Notes: a model not told the origin generated them from the letters alone. A stretch of 64,000 bases of DNA from an uncultured Cytophagales bacterium (GCA_938039675.1 CALHUI010000007.1:310001-374000); one strand, 5' to 3'; counted from the stretch's first letter, positions 1 to 9,917 are shown. Numbers and translations are program-made.

Positions 1-829
1 GGTTGCCAAGGCTGTACATGCTGATTTTTTCATCGGCTTGCGGCACGTCTTGGTCGGTATAGCGGCGTTGTCCTTTACTTTTCCAAGGCACATGCGCATA
101 GGAATAAAACGCGATTCGGTCAGGTTTGAACTCCGCCAGCCTGCCGATGGTCATTTCAATGCTTTGCAGGGTTTGTTTGGGCAGCCCGTACACCAAGTCC
201 ACATTGACGCTTTCGTAGCCCAACTCCCGCGCCCAAGCTACAACCCGTGCGGTTTGTTCAAAGGTTTGCGGGCGGTTGATGATGTACTGCACTTGTGGGT
301 CAAAATCCTGTACGCCAAGGCTGATGCGGTTAAATCCGACTTCTGCCAAGGCTTGCAGATGCGCCTCGGTGGTGTAGTTAGGGTGTACTTCTACGCTGAA
401 CTCGTGGTCGGCAGCGCGCTCGGCATGTTGCATGATGCCCGCAATTAGCCGTTGCAGGTTTTGCGGGGAAAAGAACGTGGGCGTTCCCCCGCCCAAGTGA
501 ATTTCTTCGATAACAGGCTTTGCCTCAAAGAGTTGCAGGTACATTTGCCACTCCTGCAATACGCTTTCCAGATAAGGCGTTTCTACGGCGTGATTTTTTG
601 TAATGCGCTTGTTGCAGGCGCAGTAGGTACACAATTCTTCGCAAAAAGGCAGGTGAATATAGAGGCAAACTGTTCGGTTTTCTGCTCTGAATCGCTCCCG
701 AACGGATGCAGTCCAGAGTTGCGGCGTAAGGCTTGCATGATTCCAATAAGGCACGGTCGGGTAGCTCGTGTAGCGCGGTAGCGCCACATCGTAGCGATGC
801 AGCAATGCCTTGAGTTCGGCTTCGTTCAT
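1..829 (-). CDS. hemN: Oxygen-independent coproporphyrinogen III oxidase (HemN), truncated by window edge
   Basis: Minus-strand reading from ATG at 829 gives MNEAELKALLHRYDVALPRYTSYPTVPYW...YIHLPFCEELCTYCACNK...IHLGGGTPTFF..., with the radical-SAM CxxxCxxC motif; open at the left edge, so absent from the ORF track. Confidence 0.93.
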   Translation of the reverse strand, partial: MNEAELKALLHRYDVALPRYTSYPTVPYWNHASLTPQLWTASVRERFRAENRTVCLYIHLPFCEELCTYCACNKRITKNHAVETPYLESVLQEWQMYLQLFEAKPVIEEIHLGGGTPTFFSPQNLQRLIAGIMQHAERAADHEFSVEVHPNYTTEAHLQALAEVGFNRISLGVQDFDPQVQYIINRPQTFEQTARVVAWARELGYESVNVDLVYGLPKQTLQSIEMTIGRLAEFKPDRIAFYSYAHVPWKSKGQRRYTDQDVPQADEKISMYSLGN

Positions 830-924
830 GGCAGCAGTTTGTTTGTTGTAATGCAAAGATAGTTTTACAAACGCACTATCGATATATGCAGAACTCCTGA
901 GTAATTAAATTGAGGCAATAGTGA

Positions 925-1119
925 TTAAAGTATGATTTTATCAATACCGGATTGTTTCAAGATGTCAAGGAAAATTCCTTTTTCATATCTCTCCCATTAT
1001 GTACGGGAAATACAGTTTTATTGGTTGCGACATTATATTTAATTTGACCCTTTGGTGCGTTTAAAACAAATCCGTGCGATTTTAATAATTAAATCCAAGT
1101 AATAGGAACTCAGGTTCAT
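925..1119 (-). pseudogene. Degraded HicA-like toxin remnant
   Basis: Frame-switching reading gives SHGFVL/KRTKGSN/IKYNVATNKTVFPVHNGRDMKK/FLDILKQSGIDKIIL, resembling HicA; at least two or three frameshifts. Confidence 0.55.
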
Positions 1120-1388
1120 ACCATTGTAAGATTTAAAGAGTATTCCAGTGTATTACTGTCATCGAGAATAATCTCTCCTCTGTCTTTGAGCTCTTTCGTA
1201 TACAGGTCGATAGCTTTCATTACAATAGCCTCGTCAAGGTCTTCGCCGTAGATAATGTATCCGGACAGTACGGGTACGGCAAGAGTGAAACCGACTTCCG
1301 ACTCTCTGTGAAGATTAAGTGTATATAATCGCGGTGAAGAACGATTAATAATAGATATATCTACTTTTATTCGTTATTTCTTATCCAT
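1116..1388 (-). pseudogene. HicB-like antitoxin remnant with in-frame TAA at codon 5
   Basis: MDKK*RIKVDISIINRSSPRLYTLNLHRESEVGFTLAVPVLSGYIIYGEDLDEAIVMKAIDLYTKELKDRGEIILDDSNTLEYSLNLTMV*; HicB-like fold signature; ATGA overlap with the HicA remnant. Confidence 0.6.
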
Positions 1389-1399
1389 GCGCAAACATA

Positions 1400-2074
1400 T
1401 CATCTTTGCACCTGCCTTCCACCCACTATCACCACAATTTCACCTTTAATGGGTTTTTGGCCAAAATGCGTAAGCAGTTCGGCGACTGTACCGCGTGCAA
1501 ATTCCTCGTGCATTTTGGTCAGTTCGCGGGCGACGCATACGGGCCGTTCCGCGCCGCAGTGTTCTTTGAGCTCTTCCAACAGTTTGAACAAGCGATGCGG
1601 CGATTCGTAAAGCACAACGGTATGCTGCCAAGCAGCTATTTGCGCAAGTTGGGTTTGTCTGCCTTTTTTGTGCGGCAAAAATCCCCAAAAGGTGAAAGTA
1701 TCGCAGGGCAGCCCAGAAGCCACCAATGCAGGAACAAAAGCCGTCGGGCCGGGCAGGCACTCTACCGCAATGCCACCGCGCACGCAGGCACGAATGAGCA
1801 AATAACCCGGGTCGGAAATGCCGGGTGTGCCCGCATCGCTGACCAGTGCGCCTTTCTGCCCCTGTTGCAGGCGGGCTACAATGCTTTCTACGGCTCTGTG
1901 TTCGTTGGCTGTGTGAAAACTCAATAGCGGCTTTTTGATGTCAAAATGTTTGAGCAGGTTGCCCGAAACGCGGGTATCTTCCGCTACAACAAAATCGGCC
2001 TCGCGCAGCACGCGCAAGGCTCTGAGGGTAATATCTTCCAAATTGCCGATGGGCGTAGGTACGACAGTGAGCAT
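1400..2074 (-). CDS. rsmI: 16S rRNA (cytidine-2'-O)-methyltransferase RsmI
   Basis: VPTPIGNLEDITLRALRVLREADFVVAEDTR... and LVSDAGTPGISDPGYLL motifs. Confidence 0.96.
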   Translation of the reverse strand: MLTVVPTPIGNLEDITLRALRVLREADFVVAEDTRVSGNLLKHFDIKKPLLSFHTANEHRAVESIVARLQQGQKGALVSDAGTPGISDPGYLLIRACVRGGIAVECLPGPTAFVPALVASGLPCDTFTFWGFLPHKKGRQTQLAQIAAWQHTVVLYESPHRLFKLLEELKEHCGAERPVCVARELTKMHEEFARGTVAELLTHFGQKPIKGEIVVIVGGRQVQR

Positions 2075-2080
2075 GGCGGG

Positions 2081-2575
2081 TTACAGGTTCTCCCCCAATT
2101 CCAGCACCTCCCACGTATGGTCGGCAAGCAGGTGTACTTTGGCAATAAATTTTGTGTATTTACGGCTGCGCCCCCATTCATTCGGTGCAATTAAAGAAAG
2201 CGTATCTCTTTGCCCTTCGCGCTCGTAGAGGTAGTAGATGCGCCCGATGAGCGGATTGAAGCGCATTTCAGCCTGATAGATGCGCTCCGATACCCAAATG
2301 CGTTCTTGAATTTGGCGTGCCTGTTTTGCTAAGGTTTGCATTTGCTCGTAGAGTTGTCCCATCTGTGAGCCTGTCTGTTGTCGCATGGCTTCCAGTGCAT
2401 TGGCTTTAATACTTCCTTCGTCTTCGGGCTTAATAACAGCGCCGCCTACGGTGTGCGCATATGGCAACAGGCCCGGATTAGCGGCTATTTTCTCCCGCAT
2501 TTTTTCCAAGTCTATGCTGTTTACGTCAATAGCTTTTCCGATATGTTCGTTTTCCGGTTCGGGCATGTTTAGCAA
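2081..2575 (-). CDS. DUF2452-type conserved protein
   Basis: IYQAEMRFNPLIGRIYYLYER...DTLSLIAPNEWG signature of DUF2452 proteins. Confidence 0.75.
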   Translation of the reverse strand: MLNMPEPENEHIGKAIDVNSIDLEKMREKIAANPGLLPYAHTVGGAVIKPEDEGSIKANALEAMRQQTGSQMGQLYEQMQTLAKQARQIQERIWVSERIYQAEMRFNPLIGRIYYLYEREGQRDTLSLIAPNEWGRSRKYTKFIAKVHLLADHTWEVLELGENL

Positions 2576-2644
2576 TCAGATTAAATACTTCACACGCATT
2601 TAGGCATGTACTACACGATAGTAACAAAAAAAATTGGTGTTTGT

Positions 2645-3439
2645 TCACACCGCTATCGGTGCTTTGATAGCCGGGTGCGGGTCGTAGCTCAAAAGTTGAA
2701 AATCTTCGTATTTGAACGCAAAAATATCTTTTACCGAAGGGTTTATCAGCATTTGTGGCAGCGGGCGCGGCTCGCGGCTGAGTTGCAAGTTTACTTGTTC
2801 CAAATGGTTCAGGTAGATGTGCACATCGCCAAAAGTGTGGATAAACTCTCCCGGTTGCAAGTCGCAAACCTGTGCTATCATCATCGTTAGCAGCGCATAT
2901 GAAGCAATGTTGAACGGCACGCCTAAGAAGACATCCGCGCTGCGCTGGTATAGCTGGCAGGAAAGTTTGCCTTCTGCCACATAAAACTGAAAAAGCACAT
3001 GGCAAGGCGGAAGTGCCATGCGGTCAATATCGGCTACGTTCCACGCACTCACCATTAGGCGGCGCGAATCGGGATTGCGTTTGATTTGGTCAATCAGTTG
3101 CGCCATTTGGTCAATTGTGCGCCCGTCGGGGGCTTGCCAACTGCGCCACTGCTTGCCGTACACGGGGCCTAACTCGCCTTCGGGGTCTGCCCACTCGTCC
3201 CAGATGCTTACGCCGTTGGCTTTCAGGTAGGCAATGTTAGTGCTGCCCTGCAAAAACCACAACAATTCATAAATGATAGATTTAAGATGCACTTTCTTGG
3301 TTGTAACCAAAGGGAAACCCGCGGCAAGGTCAAATCGCATTTGATAGCCAAAAACGCTGATTGTACCTGTTCCCGTGCGGTCAGTTTTGCGTACCCCGTG
3401 CGTCAAGATGTGCCTAAGCAGGTCATGGTATTGTTGCAT
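2645..3439 (-). CDS. thyA: Thymidylate synthase
   Basis: [38 protein letters not shown]...[13 protein letters not shown] catalytic Cys motif. Confidence 0.98.
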   Translation of the reverse strand: MQQYHDLLRHILTHGVRKTDRTGTGTISVFGYQMRFDLAAGFPLVTTKKVHLKSIIYELLWFLQGSTNIAYLKANGVSIWDEWADPEGELGPVYGKQWRSWQAPDGRTIDQMAQLIDQIKRNPDSRRLMVSAWNVADIDRMALPPCHVLFQFYVAEGKLSCQLYQRSADVFLGVPFNIASYALLTMMIAQVCDLQPGEFIHTFGDVHIYLNHLEQVNLQLSREPRPLPQMLINPSVKDIFAFKYEDFQLLSYDPHPAIKAPIAV

Positions 3440-3598
3440 GGTGCAAAGTTAGCAAATCGCGGTTTCTTATTACTGATTCGCAAAGCGACCATAATTACAG
3501 GATGACCTATTTGTAGGCTATCGCCTGCCCAAAAAAGCCTTAGCCTGCCGCATCCTCCTGTTGTGCCGCCATACGCACAAGCCTAAAAATGCCTACAT

Positions 3599-6500
3599 TT
3601 GAACTGTTTCCAAGCTATTACAACAGTGGCAGTCAAAAAATTATTGCAGGTTTTCAGGCAACGTCTTACCAATCTTTCGGGCAACAATCGTTCGTTGATA
3701 CTCACGCGGCTGTACATAGGCCAACATATTGATTTACAGCAATATGACTTTGTGCTTGGCAAGTCTGCATTTGATATTATCCGCCAACTGTTAGCTCATA
3801 AGTCGTGGATTCCGCTTTGTCAGACAACCGATGCCCGCGATGCTACCAATAATCGGGTCAGCTACCTGACGCGGCAACTGTACCGCACCACGCAGTCTAT
3901 TTTAGAGGAACAAGGGGCTGAAAACCTCTGTGTCGGTTATCCGTTTGTGAAGGGCAAGTTGAATAACGACACCCTCATCCGCTGCCCGCTGTTGTTTTTT
4001 CCTGTTCGTTTGGCCATGCGCAATAACAAATGGGGGCTTTTGCTGCGCGAAGACGTGCCCGTTTCGTTCAACAAAACCTTTCTGCTGGCCTATGCGCATC
4101 ACAACGGGCAAGCACTCAATCAGTTGCTGAACGAATGGACGTTAGAAAATCCTGCGGACGATGTTATAGTATTTCTTACGGCACTCTATCGGTTGCTGGA
4201 AAGTGCATCGCTGGAAGTTCACTTTAATGCAGAACAGTTTGGAGAGCAGTTGCAGCCTTTTACCTCATTTACCAGAAAAGAACTGGATGCAGTTACGGCT
4301 ACGGGCAAACTGAAACTTGTACCGGAGGCCGTTCTGGGGCAGTTCCCACAGGCCGACTCTTATTTAGCTCCCGACTACGACGTACTGCTGGCAGATGAGC
4401 AGGTGGCAGACTTAGAGATGTTTTTTAACAAAGCGACCGTGCGGCAAGCACCGCGTGAAGAGGAGATAGTAGCGCCCTACGAGATAGACGCTACACAGGA
4501 AAAGGCACTGCGACTAATTAAAAGCGGGCAGTCGCTGGTAGTGCAAGGCCCGCCGGGTACGGGCAAGTCGCAACTGATTGTCAATCTGATTGCCGATGCC
4601 ATTGCTTCGGGAAAGCGCGTGCTTGTGGTTTGTCAGAAAAAAGCCGCCTTAGATGTCGTTTACAACCGTTTGCAGGAGAAGGAGTTGCACCATTTTGCAG
4701 CCTTAGTGCACGATTTTCAGCAAGACCGAGCCCGCATTTATGCCAACATCGCCCGTCAAATTCAGCAGGTGCAGGAAAGGCATGAGCAGCACATAGACAT
4801 AGAAACCCTGCAAAACGAGCAGCAATTTCTGCAACTGGCGCGTCAAATCACACAGCAAGAGTGCGAACTGGAAGATTTCCGCAAAGCATTATTTGACGAG
4901 AGCGTGTGTGGCATCAGTGCAAAAAATCTCTACCTGACAAGTTCGCAGCAACAAAAACACATAGCACTGCCCGATGCTATCCGCGATTATTTTCATGCGG
5001 AGAAGGCACAGGCATTTTTGCTTACTCTACAGCGCTACATCGCTTATGCGAAGCATACCGATGCGGCAGTTTCGCTGTGGCGCAACCGATTGTCTTTTGC
5101 TAATCACTCCATCCGCGAGCAACAGCAAATCCGCCAACTATTGCTGCTTGTACCTGAGCAGATAGTCGCCATTAAGCAATCGCTTGCCGAAAACCCGTTG
5201 GCGGCCTCCTTTGTGCAGAACACATGGGCTACGGTCAGTCGCTTGTGTCAGGCGGCAAACGAACTTTGGCAGGAACTCCTCCCTCATACCGATTGTACGC
5301 GCTGGGAGGCTTTCAATCGCACTGCTGCCCAATGGATAGGCGAAAGCAAGGCTGAAATATTCGATGAATGGCATTCACATGCAACCCATGCGGTTGCCGC
5401 TGCGGCAGCATTAGCCCCTCAGCAATTGGAAGAAAACAGCATTCCCCAAGCAAAAGCATTGTTGCAAACCTACCTGCAAGACCATCAAAGCTGGACAGGA
5501 AAAATCAAGTGGCTGTTTTCGGGCAAGAAGAAACAAATCGGGGCGTGGCTGGCACTTTATGGGTTACCTTTTGCTGCCGAGGGCATAACGGCCACGTTGC
5601 ATCAACTCAATTCTTATGAACAATGGCAAAGGGGTAAAGCCTCTATGCAATCTTTGTTGCCGTTTTTGCCCTATCCCAAATCGTTCAGAGGGGATGAATG
5701 GGCAGCATTTTTAGCCCAAGCAACGGCTTATAGGCATTTCCTTCAATCGTGGAAAAAATTTGCCGAACAATGGCTGCCCGATTTTAATGTAAAAAATACT
5801 GACTGGCAGCAATTACCGCTTCAATGGGAACGGCTGGCAAGCGCTTTGACGCAAATCAGCACCTTGCAAACCGCGTGGCAGCCTTTCCTTGCACCTACAC
5901 AACAGGAGTGGCTATGGGCATACCCCGAAGAAGCCGCCGAGATGCTCCGACAAGCAGAGAATTTGTTTGAAGACCTTTGTGCGTTGGATGCACTCAAAGA
6001 ACAGTTGAGCGCACAAGAGCGGCAAACCATTGACTTATTAACTGCCGAAGCCCCCGAACAGTGGGACAGTTGGGTTACTGTTTTTGATAATTCGTGGCGA
6101 CTGGCATGGCTGATGGCATTAGAAAATCGATTTCCCGTGCTGCGGAAAGCAAGCGGTCAGTCCTTATTGCAAACCGCTGCCGAACTCCGCCAAAACATAG
6201 TGCAAAAACAGCAACTCAGTCTGCAAATTGCGCAGTCGCGGGCGTGGGAACGTGCTTTCAGCAATTTGGAATATAACCGCCTGCAAAATCTGGTGAGCTA
6301 TCGCGATTTACTCCATCAGGTGAGCAAAAAACGCGGCATCTGGCCGCTGCGCAAACTCATTGCCACCCACTGGGAAGAATTAGCCAATCTGGTGCCTTGC
6401 TGGCTGGTATCGCCCGAGTCCGCATCGGCGATTTTTCCCATGCAAGAGTTATTTGATATAGTTATTTTTGATGAGGCTTCGCAATGCTTCGCCGAAAAAG

Positions 6501-7570
6501 GCATTCCTGCCATGTACAGAGGTAGGCAGTCCGTCATTGTCGGCGATGACAAGCAACTTGCCCCCTTTGATTTGTACCGTCCGCGCTGGGAGGAAGTAAA
6601 CCCCGAAGAAGAAATTGCCACCGAATTAGAGGTGGAATCGCTGCTCGATTTGGGCAAGCGCTACCTGCCGCAGATGATGCTGACAGGGCACTACCGAAGC
6701 CGTTACCCCGAGCTCATCGGTTTTTCCAATCACTATTTTTATCAGGAAAAATTACAAATGTTGCCCTACAAGACCGACTGGCAACCGAAGCAAAGTGCTA
6801 TTCGCTTTATCAAGGTAGAGGGCATCTGGGAAAATAAAACCAATCGGATAGAAGCCGAAGCTGTTGTACAAACCATCCAAAAACAACTTGCCCAGCAGCC
6901 CAAAAAAAGCATCGGCATTATCACTTTTAACATTCATCAGCAGCAACTCATCATGGATTTGCTGGAACAGAGCGACATAGTGCTGCCCGAATCACTTTTT
7001 GTCAAAAATATTGAAAATGTACAGGGCGATGAGCGCGACTGCATCATTTTTTCCGTAGGATATGCCCCTACTGCTTCGGGCAGAATGCAACTCTATTTCG
7101 GCAGCTTGAGTCAGGCAAAAGGCGAAAACCGCCTGAACGTGGCCGTTACGCGTGCCCGCGAGCAAATTATAGTAATAAGTAGCATTTACCCGCAACAATT
7201 GCAGGTAGAAAACATCGCCAACGAAGGAGCACGTCTGCTACGGGCTTATCTGGAATATGCCTTTGCTGTATCGCAAAAGGGCTTTTATGCTAACCAAGTA
7301 TGGAATGCCACCACCCGGCCTGCCTCTGCCCCTACACTTGCACAACGTTTGCAGGCAGCCGATGAGCGTTTGCGACCGGGACACCCCTTTGCCGACCTCG
7401 TGGCAATTGATACGGGCGAATATCCGACAGAGATGATAATAACTGATGATTTGACACTTTATCGGGCTGTTTCTGCACGAAGTGTATTTGTTTATCAACC
7501 GCTGCACTTCACCCGCAAGTTGTGGCAGTATCGGTATGTATTTAGCAGAAATTGGTGGAAAAATAATTAA
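3599..7570 (+). CDS. Large superfamily 1 (UPF1/DNA2-like) AAA helicase, DUF4011-like N-terminus
   Basis: Walker A VVQGPPGTGKSQLIVNLIA; Walker B DIVIFDEASQC; VGDDKQLAPF; LTGHYRSR; C-terminal VQGDERDCIIFSVGYAP and RLNVAVTRAREQI motifs. Confidence 0.88.
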   Translation: MNCFQAITTVAVKKLLQVFRQRLTNLSGNNRSLILTRLYIGQHIDLQQYDFVLGKSAFDIIRQLLAHKSWIPLCQTTDARDATNNRVSYLTRQLYRTTQSILEEQGAENLCVGYPFVKGKLNNDTLIRCPLLFFPVRLAMRNNKWGLLLREDVPVSFNKTFLLAYAHHNGQALNQLLNEWTLENPADDVIVFLTALYRLLESASLEVHFNAEQFGEQLQPFTSFTRKELDAVTATGKLKLVPEAVLGQFPQADSYLAPDYDVLLADEQVADLEMFFNKATVRQAPREEEIVAPYEIDATQEKALRLIKSGQSLVVQGPPGTGKSQLIVNLIADAIASGKRVLVVCQKKAALDVVYNRLQEKELHHFAALVHDFQQDRARIYANIARQIQQVQERHEQHIDIETLQNEQQFLQLARQITQQECELEDFRKALFDESVCGISAKNLYLTSSQQQKHIALPDAIRDYFHAEKAQAFLLTLQRYIAYAKHTDAAVSLWRNRLSFANHSIREQQQIRQLLLLVPEQIVAIKQSLAENPLAASFVQNTWATVSRLCQAANELWQELLPHTDCTRWEAFNRTAAQWIGESKAEIFDEWHSHATHAVAAAAALAPQQLEENSIPQAKALLQTYLQDHQSWTGKIKWLFSGKKKQIGAWLALYGLPFAAEGITATLHQLNSYEQWQRGKASMQSLLPFLPYPKSFRGDEWAAFLAQATAYRHFLQSWKKFAEQWLPDFNVKNTDWQQLPLQWERLASALTQISTLQTAWQPFLAPTQQEWLWAYPEEAAEMLRQAENLFEDLCALDALKEQLSAQERQTIDLLTAEAPEQWDSWVTVFDNSWRLAWLMALENRFPVLRKASGQSLLQTAAELRQNIVQKQQLSLQIAQSRAWERAFSNLEYNRLQNLVSYRDLLHQVSKKRGIWPLRKLIATHWEELANLVPCWLVSPESASAIFPMQELFDIVIFDEASQCFAEKGIPAMYRGRQSVIVGDDKQLAPFDLYRPRWEEVNPEEEIATELEVESLLDLGKRYLPQMMLTGHYRSRYPELIGFSNHYFYQEKLQMLPYKTDWQPKQSAIRFIKVEGIWENKTNRIEAEAVVQTIQKQLAQQPKKSIGIITFNIHQQQLIMDLLEQSDIVLPESLFVKNIENVQGDERDCIIFSVGYAPTASGRMQLYFGSLSQAKGENRLNVAVTRAREQIIVISSIYPQQLQVENIANEGARLLRAYLEYAFAVSQKGFYANQVWNATTRPASAPTLAQRLQAADERLRPGHPFADLVAIDTGEYPTEMIITDDLTLYRAVSARSVFVYQPLHFTRKLWQYRYVFSRNWWKNN

Positions 7571-7711
7571 ATTATTTGCAAATATTCATCCAATTAGTGT
7601 TTTTGACACAACAGCCAACTTGCTCCTTCTTTTACTGCTCTCCTATTTTACAAAAATAGGGATAATGGCGAAAGTAGTTGAAGAATTAACTTTGTACAAA
7701 CATCTATTCTA

Positions 7712-7914
7712 TGTCAGCAAATTGGGTATCATTACTTACTCCTCGTGAAAGAGAACTATTAAAACTTATTGCCTAAGATATGCGAAACAAGCAAATTGGC
7801 GAAAAGTTAGGTATGTCTGAACAAACCGTAGAGACACATCACAAGCATATCAAATGGAAACTGCAAACCAAACACAACACCGATTTGGTGAAAATGGCAC
7901 AATATTTATCATGA
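7712..7914 (+). pseudogene. Minimal LuxR/GerE-type HTH protein with one in-frame TAA (7774-7776)
   Basis: MSANWVSLLTPRERELLKLIA*DMRNKQIGEKLGMSEQTVETHHKHIKWKLQTKHNTDLVKMAQYLS*; canonical LTPRERE..N.QI...L..SE.TVE.H..HI..KL pattern. Confidence 0.75.
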
Positions 7915-7977
7915 GGCGGTTCGCTGAACTCCACCCCGTAAAAATCAGGAATGTTATGCAAGAGAGGTTTGCGTTTT

Positions 7978-8439
7978 TTATACCTTTACCAATTCAAAAG
8001 TATATTCAGGCTCTGTTTTATCCACATTGCGGGGCAATTTGAAGCGGATGCGCAGACTATTCTCGGTAGATTCCAGCACGCTCAGCGTGATTTCATTGGG
8101 TGTACCTCTGTCCAAAATAATCTGGGTATTATTGACTCCCAGTGCCCAAGTGCCTGTATTGGCCGGATTAATGTTGGGGCGGGCAGGTGCGTTGCCGGGG
8201 ATTACGTTGTAATTGGTCGGATTGCCGGATGCACTTTGGAAGGTAATGCGAAATGCCGTGTAGTTACCTGTATTATCGGGGTTACCGTTCAATAAAACTC
8301 TTGATACGCGCCATGTTCCGGAAATAAGTTCCAGAGGCGTTTTTGCAGTTGCACCCCCCCTGCCACATTTGGACGATATGAACACTAAGCCGGCGAACAT
8401 AAACAAGAGTGTCAGAAAAGAAGCATGTTTTTTCATCAT
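7978..8439 (-). CDS. Lipocalin-like putative lipoprotein
   Basis: MMKKHASFLTLLFMFAGLVFISSKCGRG signal/lipobox-like N-terminus, then LISGTWRVSRVLLNG...YTFELVKV; start moved from 8484 to the internal MMKK. Confidence 0.6.
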   Translation of the reverse strand: MMKKHASFLTLLFMFAGLVFISSKCGRGGATAKTPLELISGTWRVSRVLLNGNPDNTGNYTAFRITFQSASGNPTNYNVIPGNAPARPNINPANTGTWALGVNNTQIILDRGTPNEITLSVLESTENSLRIRFKLPRNVDKTEPEYTFELVKV

Positions 8440-8480
8440 AATCGGACAAAGGTCATTAGTAAACAAATATACTGAAAATA

Positions 8481-9077
8481 TCACTTAAAATTTGCAATAG
8501 CGAGCGAATCTGTGCAAAGCTCTATTTCTGCCGGCAGATTGGATGCTATGATAATCGTGCGATGCTGTTGTGCCGCAATTTGTTCTTTAAACCATCGAGT
8601 GTTAGCTGCATCAAAGTTGGTTGTCGGCTCGTCCAACAATAGCACAGGCGTGCGGCTAAATAGTGCCAGTGCCAGTTTAAGTTTTTGTTTCATGCCCGAA
8701 GACAGAAAACGAACCTCCCGGTGGCGTGCTTTTTCAAGTTGAGTAATTGCTAGCAATTCATCAGTTTGTACGCTCAAAGGTTTTAACAGATGATGAAGCC
8801 GAATGGTTTCTGCAACGGAAAATTCTTCTATCAGTTCCATGTAAGGAGCGGCAAAAGCAATCTGTCGAAAAATATGTTCTTTGCTTGTTGCCCCGTAGCT
8901 CACGATTCCTTCCGAGGCGGGGATGATACCTGCCAATATTTTCATCAAAGTGGATTTCCCGCTGCCGTTGGCACCTATTATCGCATGGGACTGCCCTGAC
9001 CGAAAAGTGGTTGTCAGGCGGCGGAAAATCCACTCAAAGCCAAAGCGTTTGCCTAAGTTGTCGGTAGTAATTTGCAT
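8481..9077 (-). CDS. ABC transporter ATP-binding protein
   Basis: Walker A IIGANGSGKSTLMKILAG; signature LSSGMKQKLKLALAL; Walker B VLLLDEPTTNFD. Confidence 0.9.
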   Translation of the reverse strand: MQITTDNLGKRFGFEWIFRRLTTTFRSGQSHAIIGANGSGKSTLMKILAGIIPASEGIVSYGATSKEHIFRQIAFAAPYMELIEEFSVAETIRLHHLLKPLSVQTDELLAITQLEKARHREVRFLSSGMKQKLKLALALFSRTPVLLLDEPTTNFDAANTRWFKEQIAAQQHRTIIIASNLPAEIELCTDSLAIANFK

Positions 9078-9079
9078 GG

Positions 9080-9883
9080 CTATTCGTCCGAATCGCCGGC
9101 AGTGTTTTTAGCCAATCCTTTCATAAGCCCGCGTGTGGCGTTTTTAACAAATGTCAGCACCTCATCGCGCTCTGCGGAAGGGGCTATCTCCTGCTCGATG
9201 GCAGCAATGGCGCGGGAGTTGTTCAAGCCGCTCAGGTAGAGCAAGCGATACACATCCTGAATATCGCTAATTTGCTCGGAAGTAAAGCCGCGGCGGCGCA
9301 ACCCGATGGAGTTGATGCCGATGTAACTCAAAGGCTCACGACCGGCTTTGGTATATGGCGGTACATCTTTGCGAACAAGCGAGCCGCCCGAAATCATGGC
9401 GTGTTTGCCGATTTTGACGAACTGATGAACAGCACTTGTACCGCCGATAACGGCATAGTCGCCAATTTCAACATGTCCTGCCAATTGTACCGAATTGGCT
9501 ATCACGCAGTTGTTGCCCACAATGCAGTCGTGGGCTACGTGTACATATGCCATCAGCAGGCAGTTGCTGCCAACAATGGTGCTGTATTTATCTTTTGTGC
9601 CGCGGCTGACGGTTACACATTCGCGGATGGTGGTGTTGTCGCCAATAACGGCGGTGGTTTCCTCGCCCGCAAATTTGAGGTCTTGTGGTATACCTGCAAT
9701 CACTGCACCGGGAAAAATCCGGCAGTTTTTGCCGATTCTTGCACCGGGAAAAATAACCGCATGAGAGCCAATCCATGAACCTTCGCCAATTTCGGTATTA
9801 TCATGGATGACAGCAAACGGTTCAATGGTTACGTTATCGGCTATTTTGGCACCCGGATGAATATAAGCCAAAGGTTGATTCAT
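9080..9883 (-). CDS. lpxA: Acyl-ACP--UDP-N-acetylglucosamine O-acyltransferase
   Basis: Left-handed beta-helix hexapeptides, IHPGAKIADNVTIEPFAVI...AYVHVAHDCIVGNNCVIAN...GINSIGLRRRGF. Confidence 0.96.
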   Translation of the reverse strand: MNQPLAYIHPGAKIADNVTIEPFAVIHDNTEIGEGSWIGSHAVIFPGARIGKNCRIFPGAVIAGIPQDLKFAGEETTAVIGDNTTIRECVTVSRGTKDKYSTIVGSNCLLMAYVHVAHDCIVGNNCVIANSVQLAGHVEIGDYAVIGGTSAVHQFVKIGKHAMISGGSLVRKDVPPYTKAGREPLSYIGINSIGLRRRGFTSEQISDIQDVYRLLYLSGLNNSRAIAAIEQEIAPSAERDEVLTFVKNATRGLMKGLAKNTAGDSDE

Positions 9884-9917
9884 AAGGAGCTATTGGAAAT
9901 TCAAAAGTAGTAAGTTT

